Assembly: GCA_964461535.1 (NCBI GenBank)
Contig: CAYWUY010000002.1
Coordinates: 1-64,000, forward strand
From: Flavipsychrobacter sp964461535
GTDB lineage: Bacteria; Bacteroidota; Bacteroidia; Chitinophagales; Chitinophagaceae
Length of the DNA stretch: 64,000 nucleotides
Direction: 5' to 3'
Position 1 is the stretch's first letter, and every line of letters starts with the position of its first letter. Position numbers and translations under genes: made by a program. Under the pieces are notes generated by a model. The model saw nothing but the letters and a program-made list of their open reading frames with translations. It was not told the DNA's origin and ran no database searches. This document shows positions 47,046 through 55,236 of this stretch, piece after piece.

Positions 47046-47699
47046 ATGAAAGCCATAGTGATAGGTGCAACCGGCATGACCGGTACTGCCTTAGTGCAAA
47101 TGTTATTGGATAAAAAAGATGTTGACCAAGTAGTGATATTGGTGAGGCGACCTTCGGGTAAACAGCATGAGAAGCTACAGGAGTACGTTGTGGATTTTGA
47201 TGCCCCGGAAACCTATAGGCAATATTTGAAAGGAGATGTGTTGTTTTCGGCAATGGGTACTACATTGAAAACGGCAGGCAGTAAAGAGGCACAGTATAAA
47301 ATAGATTATACCTATCAGTATCAGGCTGCTGAAATGGCTGCCAATAATGGTGTTAAGATTTATGTATTGCTGTCGGCTGCCGGGGCTAAGCCGGATGCGG
47401 CAGTATTTTATTCTAAGATGAAAGGTGAACTGGAGCGCGATGTAAAGAGGCTTTCGTTTCAGGCTATACATATAATAAAGCCAGGGATGTTGAAAGGGCC
47501 TAGGAAAGAGAATAGAGTAGGCGAGCGAATAGCAATACCCGTAATGGAAGCAATAGGTATGTTGCCGGGATTGAGGGCATTGAAACCCATATCTGACGTT
47601 GAAGTAGCTAGTGCTATGTATAATGCAGCGAGTAGGCGGGTGGCAGGTGTGCAAGAATATGCATTGGGCGAGGTGTTTAAATTGGCAAATGGAGTGTAA
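47046..47699 (+). CDS. NAD(P)-binding atypical short-chain dehydrogenase (HTATIP2/TIP30-like)
   Basis: 217 residues from the ATG at 47046 (MKAIVIGATGMTGTALVQML). The frame opens earlier, but crosses a terminator, so it is rejected. GATGMTG is the dinucleotide-binding glycine motif; VLFSAMGTTLKTAGSKEAQYKIDY is like the TIP30/YbjT group of extended SDR proteins. The likely active-site tyrosine is in YVLLSAAGAKPDAAVFYSKMK. Substrate unknown; these proteins often act as redox sensors or quinone reductases. Confidence 0.87.
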   Translation: MKAIVIGATGMTGTALVQMLLDKKDVDQVVILVRRPSGKQHEKLQEYVVDFDAPETYRQYLKGDVLFSAMGTTLKTAGSKEAQYKIDYTYQYQAAEMAANNGVKIYVLLSAAGAKPDAAVFYSKMKGELERDVKRLSFQAIHIIKPGMLKGPRKENRVGERIAIPVMEAIGMLPGLRALKPISDVEVASAMYNAASRRVAGVQEYALGEVFKLANGV

Positions 47700-47769
47700 G
47701 TGTTAGTTAAAGAATGCGTATTTATACGGTTTTTTTAATAAGTAGTAATATCAATAATATATATTTAAT

Positions 47770-47800
47770 TTTGAATTGTGGTTGTTGATTGTTAGATTTG
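47770..47800 (+). promoter_or_regulatory. promoter of the ThDP enzyme / amine oxidase pair
   Basis: TTTG (47770-47773), 19 nt, TAGATTTG (47793-47800), an exact consensus fit. The predicted leader is about 30 nt before the ATG at 47837. Confidence 0.65.
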
Positions 47801-47836
47801 AAATGCATACTATTTCTCACTAACAATCAAAATTTT

Positions 47837-49618
47837 ATGGCCACAACCACTGAAACTAAAAGATGGACGCGCGACTATGTGTTTGACGCGTTAAAAGACT
47901 TGGGCATACATTATATATTTGGTGTGCCGGGTACCAATGAAATTCCTATAATAGATGGTACCTCATATGAGGAGAATGATGTTAGGTACATAGAATGCCT
48001 GCATGAAAATATAGCTATGGGTGCAGCTATGGGGTCGGCAAGAATGACAGGGCTACCCGGTGTGGTTTTAGTGCACGTTACCCCAGGTATAGCACATGGT
48101 ATAGGTAATTTATTCAATGCACATAGATCTGAAGTGCCGTTGATAGTGCTGTGCGCGCAACAGCAAAATGAATTAGTAACACAGCAGCCACTACTAGCAT
48201 CTAATCTAGTAGATATAGCCAAGCAGTTTACCAAATGGGCACATGAAATACGCACACCCGAAGAAATACCTATGGTGTTGCAAAGNNNNNNNNNNNNNNN
48301 NNNNNNNNNNNNNNNNNNNNNNNNNNNNNNNNNNNNNNNNNNNNNNNNNNNNNNNNNNNNNNNNNNNNNNNNNNNNNNNNNNNNNGCTACCTTATTGGGT
48401 GCACCTGTGGTATTGCAAAGTTTTAGCAGTTTAGCCAACTACCCTAATAACGACTACCACTGGCAAGGAGAATTGCCGGGTAGCCAAGCGGGCATACAAA
48501 ATGTGTTTAGCGGGCATGATGTGGCATTATTACTAGGTTGGGGTGCGCAAGCACAGTTGGCTGTATTTAAGTATAGTGATGGTGCATTGATACCAGACGC
48601 TGTGAAGCAAGTATACCTGACCAATAATACATGGGATATAGCCAAAAACTATTATGGAGAGTCGGCGATATTTGGAGACATAAAGGCCACTTTACCTATA
48701 CTAAACAACTACTTAAAGCCTATAGCGTCTAAAGATGCAGAAGTGCGTAACAAAAACCTACAGGCATTAGCTGTTAAACGGGCTGCAAGCTGGGAGGCTT
48801 ATCTACAGCAAGCTTATCAGCAGAAAGATGAAATATGGGCAGTAGTAATAGCACAAGCATTAAAAGAAGAAATAGAAAAAAGAAAGCTAGTAGATGATTA
48901 TGTGTATGTGCATGAAGCGGTGTCTGACGGAGCTCCATTTCAATTTTATTTGCCATTAGGCACTACGGGTGCAAAACCTATAAGCTACTATTGCGTGGCA
49001 GGTGGTTCACTAGGGTGGTCAATGCCGGCATCGCTAGGTGTAAAGCTAGAAGCTGACACCTGCCAAGGGATAGGAACTAAGCTAGTGATAAATGCAGTAG
49101 GTGATGGCTCGTCTTTATTTTATCCGCAAGTGTGGTGGACTGCCGCACATGAAAAGTTGCCCATACTATACATTATTACTAATAATCACGAGTATCATAC
49201 ACTACAATTGGGCTTGCAGCAAGTAATAGCCGCATATGGAAGTGCGCCGGGTTATAATTGGAATCCTAAAACTACAGACCCACCATACTTGAAGCTAGAG
49301 CGCCCGCATTTAGATTTTGTAGGTTTAGCAAAAGCATTTGGTGGAGAAAGTGGAGAAGTAGTGTATACGCCAGATGCCGTAAAAGCTGCTATAGCTAGAG
49401 GTATAGACCATGTGTTGAACACTAATACATCGTATATACTAGATATGCGCATAGCAGGTAATACACCAACAGCACCATCTACACAATCAACTACGTTTAA
49501 AATGCCGATGCGCTATGCTATGCAGCCAGCAATAGATGTATTTCACGCATCGCACTCAAGAGATTTTTTACGTAGTGATTTTAATGATAAAGTAGATCAC
49601 TTACCATCAATATTTTAA
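47837..49618 (+). CDS. thiamine diphosphate-dependent enzyme (2-oxo acid decarboxylase-like), interrupted by an assembly gap
   Basis: 593 codons as assembled, including a run of 100 N. The N-terminal Pyr domain has FGVPGTNEIP and the catalytic-type glutamate in CLHENIAMGAA. The C-terminal PP domain carries the ThDP motif GDGSSLFYPQVWW...IITNN (G-D-G-S then N-N about 25 residues on). The central domain is partly in the gap. Overall it resembles benzoylformate decarboxylase or acetolactate synthase-like proteins, favouring a 2-oxo acid decarboxylase; exact substrate unknown. It is followed after 30 nt by a flavin amine oxidase, so the pair could convert an amino acid to an aldehyde (inference). 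Confidence 0.85.
   Translation: MATTTETKRWTRDYVFDALKDLGIHYIFGVPGTNEIPIIDGTSYEENDVRYIECLHENIAMGAAMGSARMTGLPGVVLVHVTPGIAHGIGNLFNAHRSEVPLIVLCAQQQNELVTQQPLLASNLVDIAKQFTKWAHEIRTPEEIPMVLQXXXXXXXXXXXXXXXXXXXXXXXXXXXXXXXXXXATLLGAPVVLQSFSSLANYPNNDYHWQGELPGSQAGIQNVFSGHDVALLLGWGAQAQLAVFKYSDGALIPDAVKQVYLTNNTWDIAKNYYGESAIFGDIKATLPILNNYLKPIASKDAEVRNKNLQALAVKRAASWEAYLQQAYQQKDEIWAVVIAQALKEEIEKRKLVDDYVYVHEAVSDGAPFQFYLPLGTTGAKPISYYCVAGGSLGWSMPASLGVKLEADTCQGIGTKLVINAVGDGSSLFYPQVWWTAAHEKLPILYIITNNHEYHTLQLGLQQVIAAYGSAPGYNWNPKTTDPPYLKLERPHLDFVGLAKAFGGESGEVVYTPDAVKAAIARGIDHVLNTNTSYILDMRIAGNTPTAPSTQSTTFKMPMRYAMQPAIDVFHASHSRDFLRSDFNDKVDHLPSIF
48286..48385. other. assembly gap of exactly 100 N
   Basis: A nominal-length gap inside the ThDP enzyme gene. 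100 is the usual filler for gaps of unknown size, so the real length, and therefore the reading frame across it, is not known. Confidence 1.
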
Positions 49619-49648
49619 TTTATTCACTCACAAATAGATATACACAAA

Positions 49649-51253
49649 ATGGCTAACACAGTAGATATCGCCATCATTGGCGCAGGAGTATCGGGCGTAT
49701 ACAGTGCCTGGAAACTTAAACAGCAGTATCCTAGTAAAAATATAGTAGTATATGAAGGTGGCGACCACGTAGGAGGAAGGCTACTATCGGTAAAACCACC
49801 GCACATACCGGGTATGGTAGCAGAGTTGGGTGGAATGCGCATACTAGAGAATAATCAGAAACTGATAGTACAGCTAATAGCAGATTTGAACAAGCAATTA
49901 CCTGCAGACGAGCAAATTACTACTTATCCTTTTCCGGTAGACGAGCCGCAGAATATTGCTTATTTAAGAGGTGTTTATTTGCGCTTATCAGAGTTTACCA
50001 ATAATCCGGATAAGGTGCCTTATAACTTATCTTTTTTGGAAAAAGGTAATACGCCCGGTACTATAATAGTAAATGCCATAGAGCAAATAGTGCCTGGTGT
50101 CACAGCAGCTGGGCTAACAGATGCACAAAGAAGAGAGATGACTAAAAATGCTCACTTTGACGGAGTACCATTATACCAGTGGGGATTTTGGAATTTGCTG
50201 TATAGAGTAATTAGTGGCGAAGCCTATCAGTTCAGCATGGATGCTGGTGGATATGATTCTACTTTAGTAAACTGGAATGCAGCAGATGCTATACCTTGGT
50301 ATTTGTCTGACTTTGGTATAACACCAGAGTATAAAGGTTTTTGCAATGGCTTTCAGCAAGTGCCAATAGCGCTAGGTAATTTGTTTCAGCAGTTGGGTGG
50401 TACTATAGCTCTTAACTCGAAGTTAGAAGCCTTTGATTGGCAAGATGGTGCTTTTCAATTGACCATTAATGGTGAGCAAATAACAGCGGGTCAACTAATA
50501 CTTGCAATGCCTCGCAGATCTTTAGACTTACTAATGCCTACATGCCCAATGCTACAAAGCATTAGTGGATTGATAAGCAGTGTAACACCAAGACCATTAT
50601 TTAAGTTGTTTACTACCTATGCTAGTCCGTGGTGGAGAGTAGCTGGCTACTATCAAAAAGATGGTACTTACGTGCCACTTGAGTCTGGCAGAACCGTTAC
50701 TGACTTGCCTGTAAGACAAACCTATTACTGGCCTAATAGCGATGGTAGTCCGGCTGTGTCGGGACCTGCAATGCTATTGGCTAGTTATGATGATGGTACT
50801 AACATAGGCTTTTGGGATGGACTACGTCCTAAGCGTAGTGCTGCATGGAAGCTAGGTAACCATAGCCATATAGAAGATGCCTTTATAGGAGAAGGAGATG
50901 AAGTAGCAGAAACGGCAGCTGCATCGGGTGTGCCACTGAACCAAACTTGGGGTGAATACAAAGCACCAAGAAGAATGGTAACAGAGCTTGCCAGACAATT
51001 AAGACAAGTGCACAACCTAGATTATACGCCAATAGTGAAAAGTGCCGCATTTAGAGACTGGGGTGAAGATCCATTTGGTGGTGGCTGGAATAGCTGGAAT
51101 ATAGGCGTGAAAAGCTGGGAGGTAAGAGATAAAATAGTGCACCCAATAGCTGATAGAGAAATGTATATATGTGGTGAGGCCTATTCTGATGCCCAAGGCT
51201 GGGTAGAAGGTGCACTGCAAACAGCAGATATAATGTTGAAGAATTTATTGTAA
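49649..51253 (+). CDS. flavin-dependent amine oxidase family protein (L-amino acid oxidase-like)
   Basis: A 534-residue flavoprotein. The N-terminal FAD-binding motif IAIIGAGVSGVYSAWKL is followed by the VYEGGDHVGGRLLS motif of the amine oxidase family. A substrate domain follows, and the C-terminal second FAD motif is YICGEAYSDAQGWVEGALQTADIML. Members oxidise amines or amino acids to imines and then oxo compounds, releasing hydrogen peroxide and ammonia. No signal peptide, so cytoplasmic. It is 30 nt downstream of the ThDP enzyme, with no terminator between them. Confidence 0.9.
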   Translation: MANTVDIAIIGAGVSGVYSAWKLKQQYPSKNIVVYEGGDHVGGRLLSVKPPHIPGMVAELGGMRILENNQKLIVQLIADLNKQLPADEQITTYPFPVDEPQNIAYLRGVYLRLSEFTNNPDKVPYNLSFLEKGNTPGTIIVNAIEQIVPGVTAAGLTDAQRREMTKNAHFDGVPLYQWGFWNLLYRVISGEAYQFSMDAGGYDSTLVNWNAADAIPWYLSDFGITPEYKGFCNGFQQVPIALGNLFQQLGGTIALNSKLEAFDWQDGAFQLTINGEQITAGQLILAMPRRSLDLLMPTCPMLQSISGLISSVTPRPLFKLFTTYASPWWRVAGYYQKDGTYVPLESGRTVTDLPVRQTYYWPNSDGSPAVSGPAMLLASYDDGTNIGFWDGLRPKRSAAWKLGNHSHIEDAFIGEGDEVAETAAASGVPLNQTWGEYKAPRRMVTELARQLRQVHNLDYTPIVKSAAFRDWGEDPFGGGWNSWNIGVKSWEVRDKIVHPIADREMYICGEAYSDAQGWVEGALQTADIMLKNLL

Positions 51254-51311
51254 TGATATTTTCATTCTCACTCTTGCCATTTAATAAGCTAGACTGGTAA
51301 ATAGACAAAAA

Positions 51312-51339
51312 ATCCCGGTTGTTATCGTGCAACTGGGAT
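51312..51339. terminator. bidirectional terminator between amine oxidase and PolX genes
   Basis: 10-bp stem with one G-U pair (ATCCCGGTTG at 51312-51321, partner 51330-51339), flanked by A-rich and T-rich sides. An outer repeat (AAATAGAC / GTCTATTT) extends it. Confidence 0.82.
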
Positions 51340-51364
51340 AGTCTATTTTAATACTAAAATGTAG

Positions 51365-53026
51365 TTAGCCAGTTATTTTCTTTTTATATCCTGCAATAAA
51401 ATCCTGGAATTGAGCTAGAGAATAGCTACTTAAATTATGCTGTGCCGTTAGTCCTGCTTTTTGCGCAGCCAGTACGCCGAATAGCACATCTTTAAATCCT
51501 TCAGTGCTGTGTGCATCAGGGTTGATAGATAGCAATACTCCTTTTTCAACAGCATAACGAATCCATTTCCAATCTAAATCTAGACGGCGAGGATGTGCAT
51601 TTATTTCTATAACAACATGGTGTTGTGCGCAGGCATCAATAATAGTTTTATGGTCTAGAGGATAGCCTTCGCGTGATAATAATAGCCGCCCGGTAGGATG
51701 ACCTAGTATAGTAGTATAAGGGTTGGCTATGGCAGTCATTACTCTTTCCATTGCCTTTTCTTTCGACATTTTTAAATTGCTGTGTACAGATGCTATAACA
51801 ATATCGAATGTGCTTAATACCTGTGGTGTGTAGTCTAGGCTGCCATCGTTAAGTATATCGGCCTCTATGCTTTTGAATATCTTGAAATTGCCAAGTTTAC
51901 TGTTTAGCGCATCAATCTCAGCATGTTGAGCGGCGATTCTTTCAGGTGTTAAACCATTAGCATAATAAGCTGCCTGAGAGTGATCGCTCATTACTAAATA
52001 TTCAAAGCCTTGCTTGATAGCTGCATTAGCCATCTCTTCTATAGTATTGGCTCCATCGCTCCATTTAGAGTGGCTGTGTATAATGCTTTTTATGTCTTTT
52101 ACTGTGATGAGTTCAGGCAATGAGTTTTTTGCTGCATCTACAAGGCTGTGTGCGTCGTTACGTAAGGCCGGGGCAATATAAGCAAGGTTATTATGAGTGA
52201 AAATTTCAGTTTCACTGCTAGGGGCATCCGGCATGCTATACAGACTGTAGAAACTTTCTAAAAAATCTGGACTGCTAGATGTTTGGAATAGGGTTGTGTA
52301 CCAGTTATTGTCAGTAGTGGTGTGGAATTTTATTTTAGGAAAGCCATCTACTTTAAGTGTAGGATAGTCCCATGAAACTGTTTCGCTATTGGGGAATGCG
52401 GCTGTAAGATTAGCCTCACTGGCATTGGTTAAAATATCAATACAGTCGGTAGTGTCTGCCTGCATTCTAATGGCGCCAGTATATTCAAATTTATTATCGG
52501 GCAGATTTTGAGATAGTGCTTTAAGTACACCTTCAGCCATATTCATGGCTTCTGAATACAAAAAGAATCCTTGATTTTGCTTAATGTAGGCTATGTTCTG
52601 TAAGATGGCTGTTTGTGTTTTTTCTCCAAAGCCTTTAATACTTACCAGCCTATTTTCTACACAAGCATATTCAAGTTCTCCTACAGACTCTATGCCCATC
52701 TCTTTCCAAATAATGGCTATTTTTTTAGGGCCTAGACCTTTTATTTGCATCATCTCAAGAATGCCTGGAGGTGTCGCTGCAATTAGTTTGTCTAGTTCGG
52801 CCATGTGGCCGGTATTTATAAGCTGTAAGATTTTTTTGCCAGTACTGTCGCCAATGCCCTTCATGCTAAAAAGCTCTGCATCGCTCATAGTAGTAGCCTC
52901 GGCTGGAAGTTTTTCTATGTTATAAGCTGCAATACTGTATGATTTTACCTTGAAGCTATTTTCTCCATGTATATCCATTAGTTTGGACAAGAGTTCAAAA
53001 TGCTCGGCTATTTGGCTGTTGGTCAC
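51365..53026 (-). CDS. PolX-family protein with intact PHP domain and degenerate polymerase site
   Basis: 553 residues from a GTG at 53026 (VTNSQIAEHF). The N-terminal helix-hairpin-helix motifs are FSMKGIGDSTGKKI and QIKGLGPKKI and IKGFGEKTQ. In the polymerase beta-like domain the active-site motif GSxRR...DID is replaced by GAIRM...CID (around residue 195), and the third aspartate strand reads KIKFH. The C-terminal PHP phosphoesterase is intact: HSHSKWSDG, MSDHS, EADIL, SVHS, GHPTG and NPDAHS supply the metal ligands. So it is probably a nuclease without polymerase function. The frame extends upstream to 53122, but crosses a terminator. Confidence 0.87.
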   Translation of the reverse strand: MTNSQIAEHFELLSKLMDIHGENSFKVKSYSIAAYNIEKLPAEATTMSDAELFSMKGIGDSTGKKILQLINTGHMAELDKLIAATPPGILEMMQIKGLGPKKIAIIWKEMGIESVGELEYACVENRLVSIKGFGEKTQTAILQNIAYIKQNQGFFLYSEAMNMAEGVLKALSQNLPDNKFEYTGAIRMQADTTDCIDILTNASEANLTAAFPNSETVSWDYPTLKVDGFPKIKFHTTTDNNWYTTLFQTSSSPDFLESFYSLYSMPDAPSSETEIFTHNNLAYIAPALRNDAHSLVDAAKNSLPELITVKDIKSIIHSHSKWSDGANTIEEMANAAIKQGFEYLVMSDHSQAAYYANGLTPERIAAQHAEIDALNSKLGNFKIFKSIEADILNDGSLDYTPQVLSTFDIVIASVHSNLKMSKEKAMERVMTAIANPYTTILGHPTGRLLLSREGYPLDHKTIIDACAQHHVVIEINAHPRRLDLDWKWIRYAVEKGVLLSINPDAHSTEGFKDVLFGVLAAQKAGLTAQHNLSSYSLAQFQDFIAGYKKKITG

Positions 53027-53094
53027 AATAAGAGTATTTATAGTGGTAAAGATAAGTTTTGCTAAAGATAGCCGCCTAATAATTTGGATAAAAA

Positions 53095-53124
53095 AAGTGC
53101 ATTGCTTTTTGGGGCAATGCACTT
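53095..53124 (-). terminator. terminator of the 53147-54091 gene
   Basis: Perfect 11-bp stem (AAGTGCATTGC at 53095-53105, complement 53114-53124), 8-nt loop, and a run of A at 53091-53096, which is U on the minus strand. It separates the barrel gene from the PolX gene and excludes PolX starts upstream of 53095. Confidence 0.85.
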
Positions 53125-53146
53125 AGATATATGAAAATAGAAGGTA

Positions 53147-54091
53147 TTATTTAGTAGTGCTTGGAGATGAGAACCAAGGATGTTGTTTGGTAGTAGGTAA
53201 TATAAAGCCTGCTGTAAGAATTAAGATGTAGCTACCAAAATTGTGCTTAGCTGTACCACCTCCTGCTATTTTTAGGTTGCTGTAGCGAGCATAGTCGAAC
53301 TTTTGAGCAAATTCCAGATAACCATACTTTAGGAAAGTAGCACGTACAGCAGTTTCAATACCTACATTCCAGCCGCCGAATTGAAAATGTGGATCGTTAG
53401 CAACGCCGAATAGTTTATTTTCTACATGTGGGATAACAGGACCAACACCTGCTTTACCTAAGAAATCTAAAGCCAAGTTGTTGCCTTTGTCGCGATAGAT
53501 GCCCCAGCGCTTGACGAAGTTGAACAACAAGAAGTTGGCACCATTATTTAAGAAATAGTAGAAACCGCTATCTTCTGAAAATAGTATATCACGATTTACA
53601 TCTACACCATTTACTCTGCCTCTAACATCTACACGTTGGTTGTTTTGGATAATGTATTTAGTATGTTCGAAATTGATTTCGAAACCCATATCTTGTTTCT
53701 CATTAAAGAAATAGCCTATTCTGTAGCTGTACTGCGGAATCGAGATGGGTTGTTTGAAAATGCTCTTATTATTCCAGCCCATATGGTCGTGACCTTTAAC
53801 GCTTACCAATTCGTACTCGCTATTAAAGTCAGGTTGGTTAATGTGAATAGTAGATCTAGTATACCATTCTTGGTTATATCCCCAAGCAAAATATAAAGAG
53901 CCGCGTCTTTTCTTTTTTTCTTTAACTACTTCTCCGTCACTACCTTCTTCATTAGTATCGTTCTTGTCTTTTTCTGAATCGGTAGGCTGTTGGCTAGTAG
54001 ATTGTGTGTTTTTTTCTTGAGCTGAAGCCTTGTAATTGATACCTGTGCCAAGTAAAGTAAGAAGTATTGCGGCGATTTTAATACGTTTCAT
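53147..54091 (-). CDS. outer-membrane beta-barrel protein
   Basis: 314 residues from the ATG at 54091, giving signal peptide MKRIKIAAILLTLLGTGINYKASAQ. An acidic, disordered stretch follows (TDSEKDKNDTNEEGSDGEVVKEKKKRRGS, split, about residues 35-65). Then come barrel strands such as FAWGYNQEWYTRSTIHI and VGIETAVRATFLKYGYLEFAQKFDYARY, and a final HNFGSYILILTAGFIL. It resembles a family of outer-membrane proteins in Bacteroidota without known function. It lies 40 nt after the 54132-54692 gene and ends at a terminator. Confidence 0.82.
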   Translation of the reverse strand: MKRIKIAAILLTLLGTGINYKASAQEKNTQSTSQQPTDSEKDKNDTNEEGSDGEVVKEKKKRRGSLYFAWGYNQEWYTRSTIHINQPDFNSEYELVSVKGHDHMGWNNKSIFKQPISIPQYSYRIGYFFNEKQDMGFEINFEHTKYIIQNNQRVDVRGRVNGVDVNRDILFSEDSGFYYFLNNGANFLLFNFVKRWGIYRDKGNNLALDFLGKAGVGPVIPHVENKLFGVANDPHFQFGGWNVGIETAVRATFLKYGYLEFAQKFDYARYSNLKIAGGGTAKHNFGSYILILTAGFILPTTKQHPWFSSPSTTK

Positions 54092-54131
54092 TGAAAATGT
54101 ATCTATAAAAATTCGGCGCAAAGGTAATGTA

Positions 54132-54692
54132 TTATCTAATGATGCCGTTTATGATGCTAGTCATTAATGAATTGATATTAACTAATGTTTGTTGAAAGTC
54201 TTTACTGTATGTAGTTTGCATAATATCAACAGGTGTTATGTTTCTGCCATGACAAGAAATGGTAATTTCCTTTACGTCTCTGTATATAACTATAGTATAA
54301 GATGTGTTCTCTTCAGGTTTATCCATATTAGCTTCGTTAATAAGCATAAGCGTTATGGCAATAGCTTCTTTGCTATCTTCTTCGTACAGGTCGTATTCTA
54401 GCTTACTAATACGGAAGTGAAGTTGTGGAAGTACGGCAAAATTGCCACTGTTGGCTATGTGTATATAGTCGCCTTTATGAAGCCTTCGGTTGACAGGTTT
54501 GTTATGGCTGTCTAAGTGATTGAAATGTATATAGCTAAGTGTATAGTATTTGTTCCAATTGGTTATATGTAGTGCATTTTCTTCTGCAGTAGGGAAAAAG
54601 TCGGCGGCATCATCGGCATCATTAAAGAATCGAGATTGGTAGAAATCGGTACTGGTGCCGATTTTTTGTGTGGGTATAAAATCGAAGTACAT
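54132..54692 (-). CDS. hypothetical protein
   Basis: A 186-residue protein I do not recognise, mixed alpha/beta, with no cysteine-rich or catalytic pattern. Some stretches are polar and acidic (FFNDADDAADFFPTAEENA), others beta-like (YTLSYIHFNHLD and SYTIVIYRDVKEITISC). Directly upstream, in the same frame, is a hydrophobic stretch ending in Cys (LCIFLYALLFISYFCKNSP), like a lipoprotein signal, but no ATG, GTG or TTG precedes it. Probably co-transcribed with the barrel gene 40 nt downstream. Confidence 0.6.
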   Translation of the reverse strand: MYFDFIPTQKIGTSTDFYQSRFFNDADDAADFFPTAEENALHITNWNKYYTLSYIHFNHLDSHNKPVNRRLHKGDYIHIANSGNFAVLPQLHFRISKLEYDLYEEDSKEAIAITLMLINEANMDKPEENTSYTIVIYRDVKEITISCHGRNITPVDIMQTTYSKDFQQTLVNINSLMTSIINGIIR

Positions 54693-54774
54693 AGGCGAGT
54701 TTTTGCAGAAGTAGCTAATAAAAAGTAACGCATATAAAAATATGCATAAATGTTTATTGGTAAGCCAAAAACCA

Positions 54775-54782
54775 TATTTTTG
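54775..54782 (+). promoter_or_regulatory. -7 box of the FKBP gene
   Basis: TATTTTTG, an exact TAnnTTTG, 14 nt before the ATG at 54797. A TTG 15 nt upstream is too close for a standard -33 element. Confidence 0.45.
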
Positions 54783-54796
54783 ACAAAAAACTATAC

Positions 54797-55234
54797 ATGA
54801 GTTTAGCAGATCGTTTATTTAATATGAAATCGGAGAAATTGGCAGCGAATTTGAAAGCAGGGGAAGATTTTTTAGCAGAAAACAAAAAAAGAGATGGTGT
54901 GGTAGCATTAGCTAGTGGCCTACAATATGAGGTGTTAACTGAGGGTACAGGTAGTAAAAAGCCAACTGCTATGAATAGTGTAACCTGTCATTATCATGGA
55001 ACGTTAATAGACGGGACTGTATTTGATAGTTCTGTAAAACGCGGGCAACCGGCTACTTTCCCACTTAATCAAGTAATTAAAGGTTGGACTGAGGGTGTGC
55101 AGCTGATGACTGAGGGTAGTAAGTTTCGCTTTTTTATACCGCCACATTTGGCTTATGGCGACAGACAAGTAGGTCCTACAATTGGTCCTAACAGTACATT
55201 GATATTTGATGTAGAACTTATAAGAATAGGATAG
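54797..55234 (+). CDS. FKBP-type peptidyl-prolyl isomerase
   Basis: A 145-residue isomerase with a short helical N-terminal region (LADRLFNMKSEKLAANLKAGEDFLAENKK) like the FkpA/FklB/Mip group, then the FKBP fold: VTCHYHGTLIDGTVFDSS, FPLNQVIKGWTEGVQLM and IPPHLAYG. No signal peptide, so it is probably cytoplasmic, unlike FkpA. It is followed after 2 nt by a HEAT-repeat protein starting with TTG, likely one operon. Confidence 0.93.
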   Translation: MSLADRLFNMKSEKLAANLKAGEDFLAENKKRDGVVALASGLQYEVLTEGTGSKKPTAMNSVTCHYHGTLIDGTVFDSSVKRGQPATFPLNQVIKGWTEGVQLMTEGSKFRFFIPPHLAYGDRQVGPTIGPNSTLIFDVELIRIG

Positions 55235-55236
55235 TA

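Noticed and set aside
53027..53122. Extended N-terminus of the PolX protein
   Set aside because: It includes the terminator at 53095-53124 and adds no domain.
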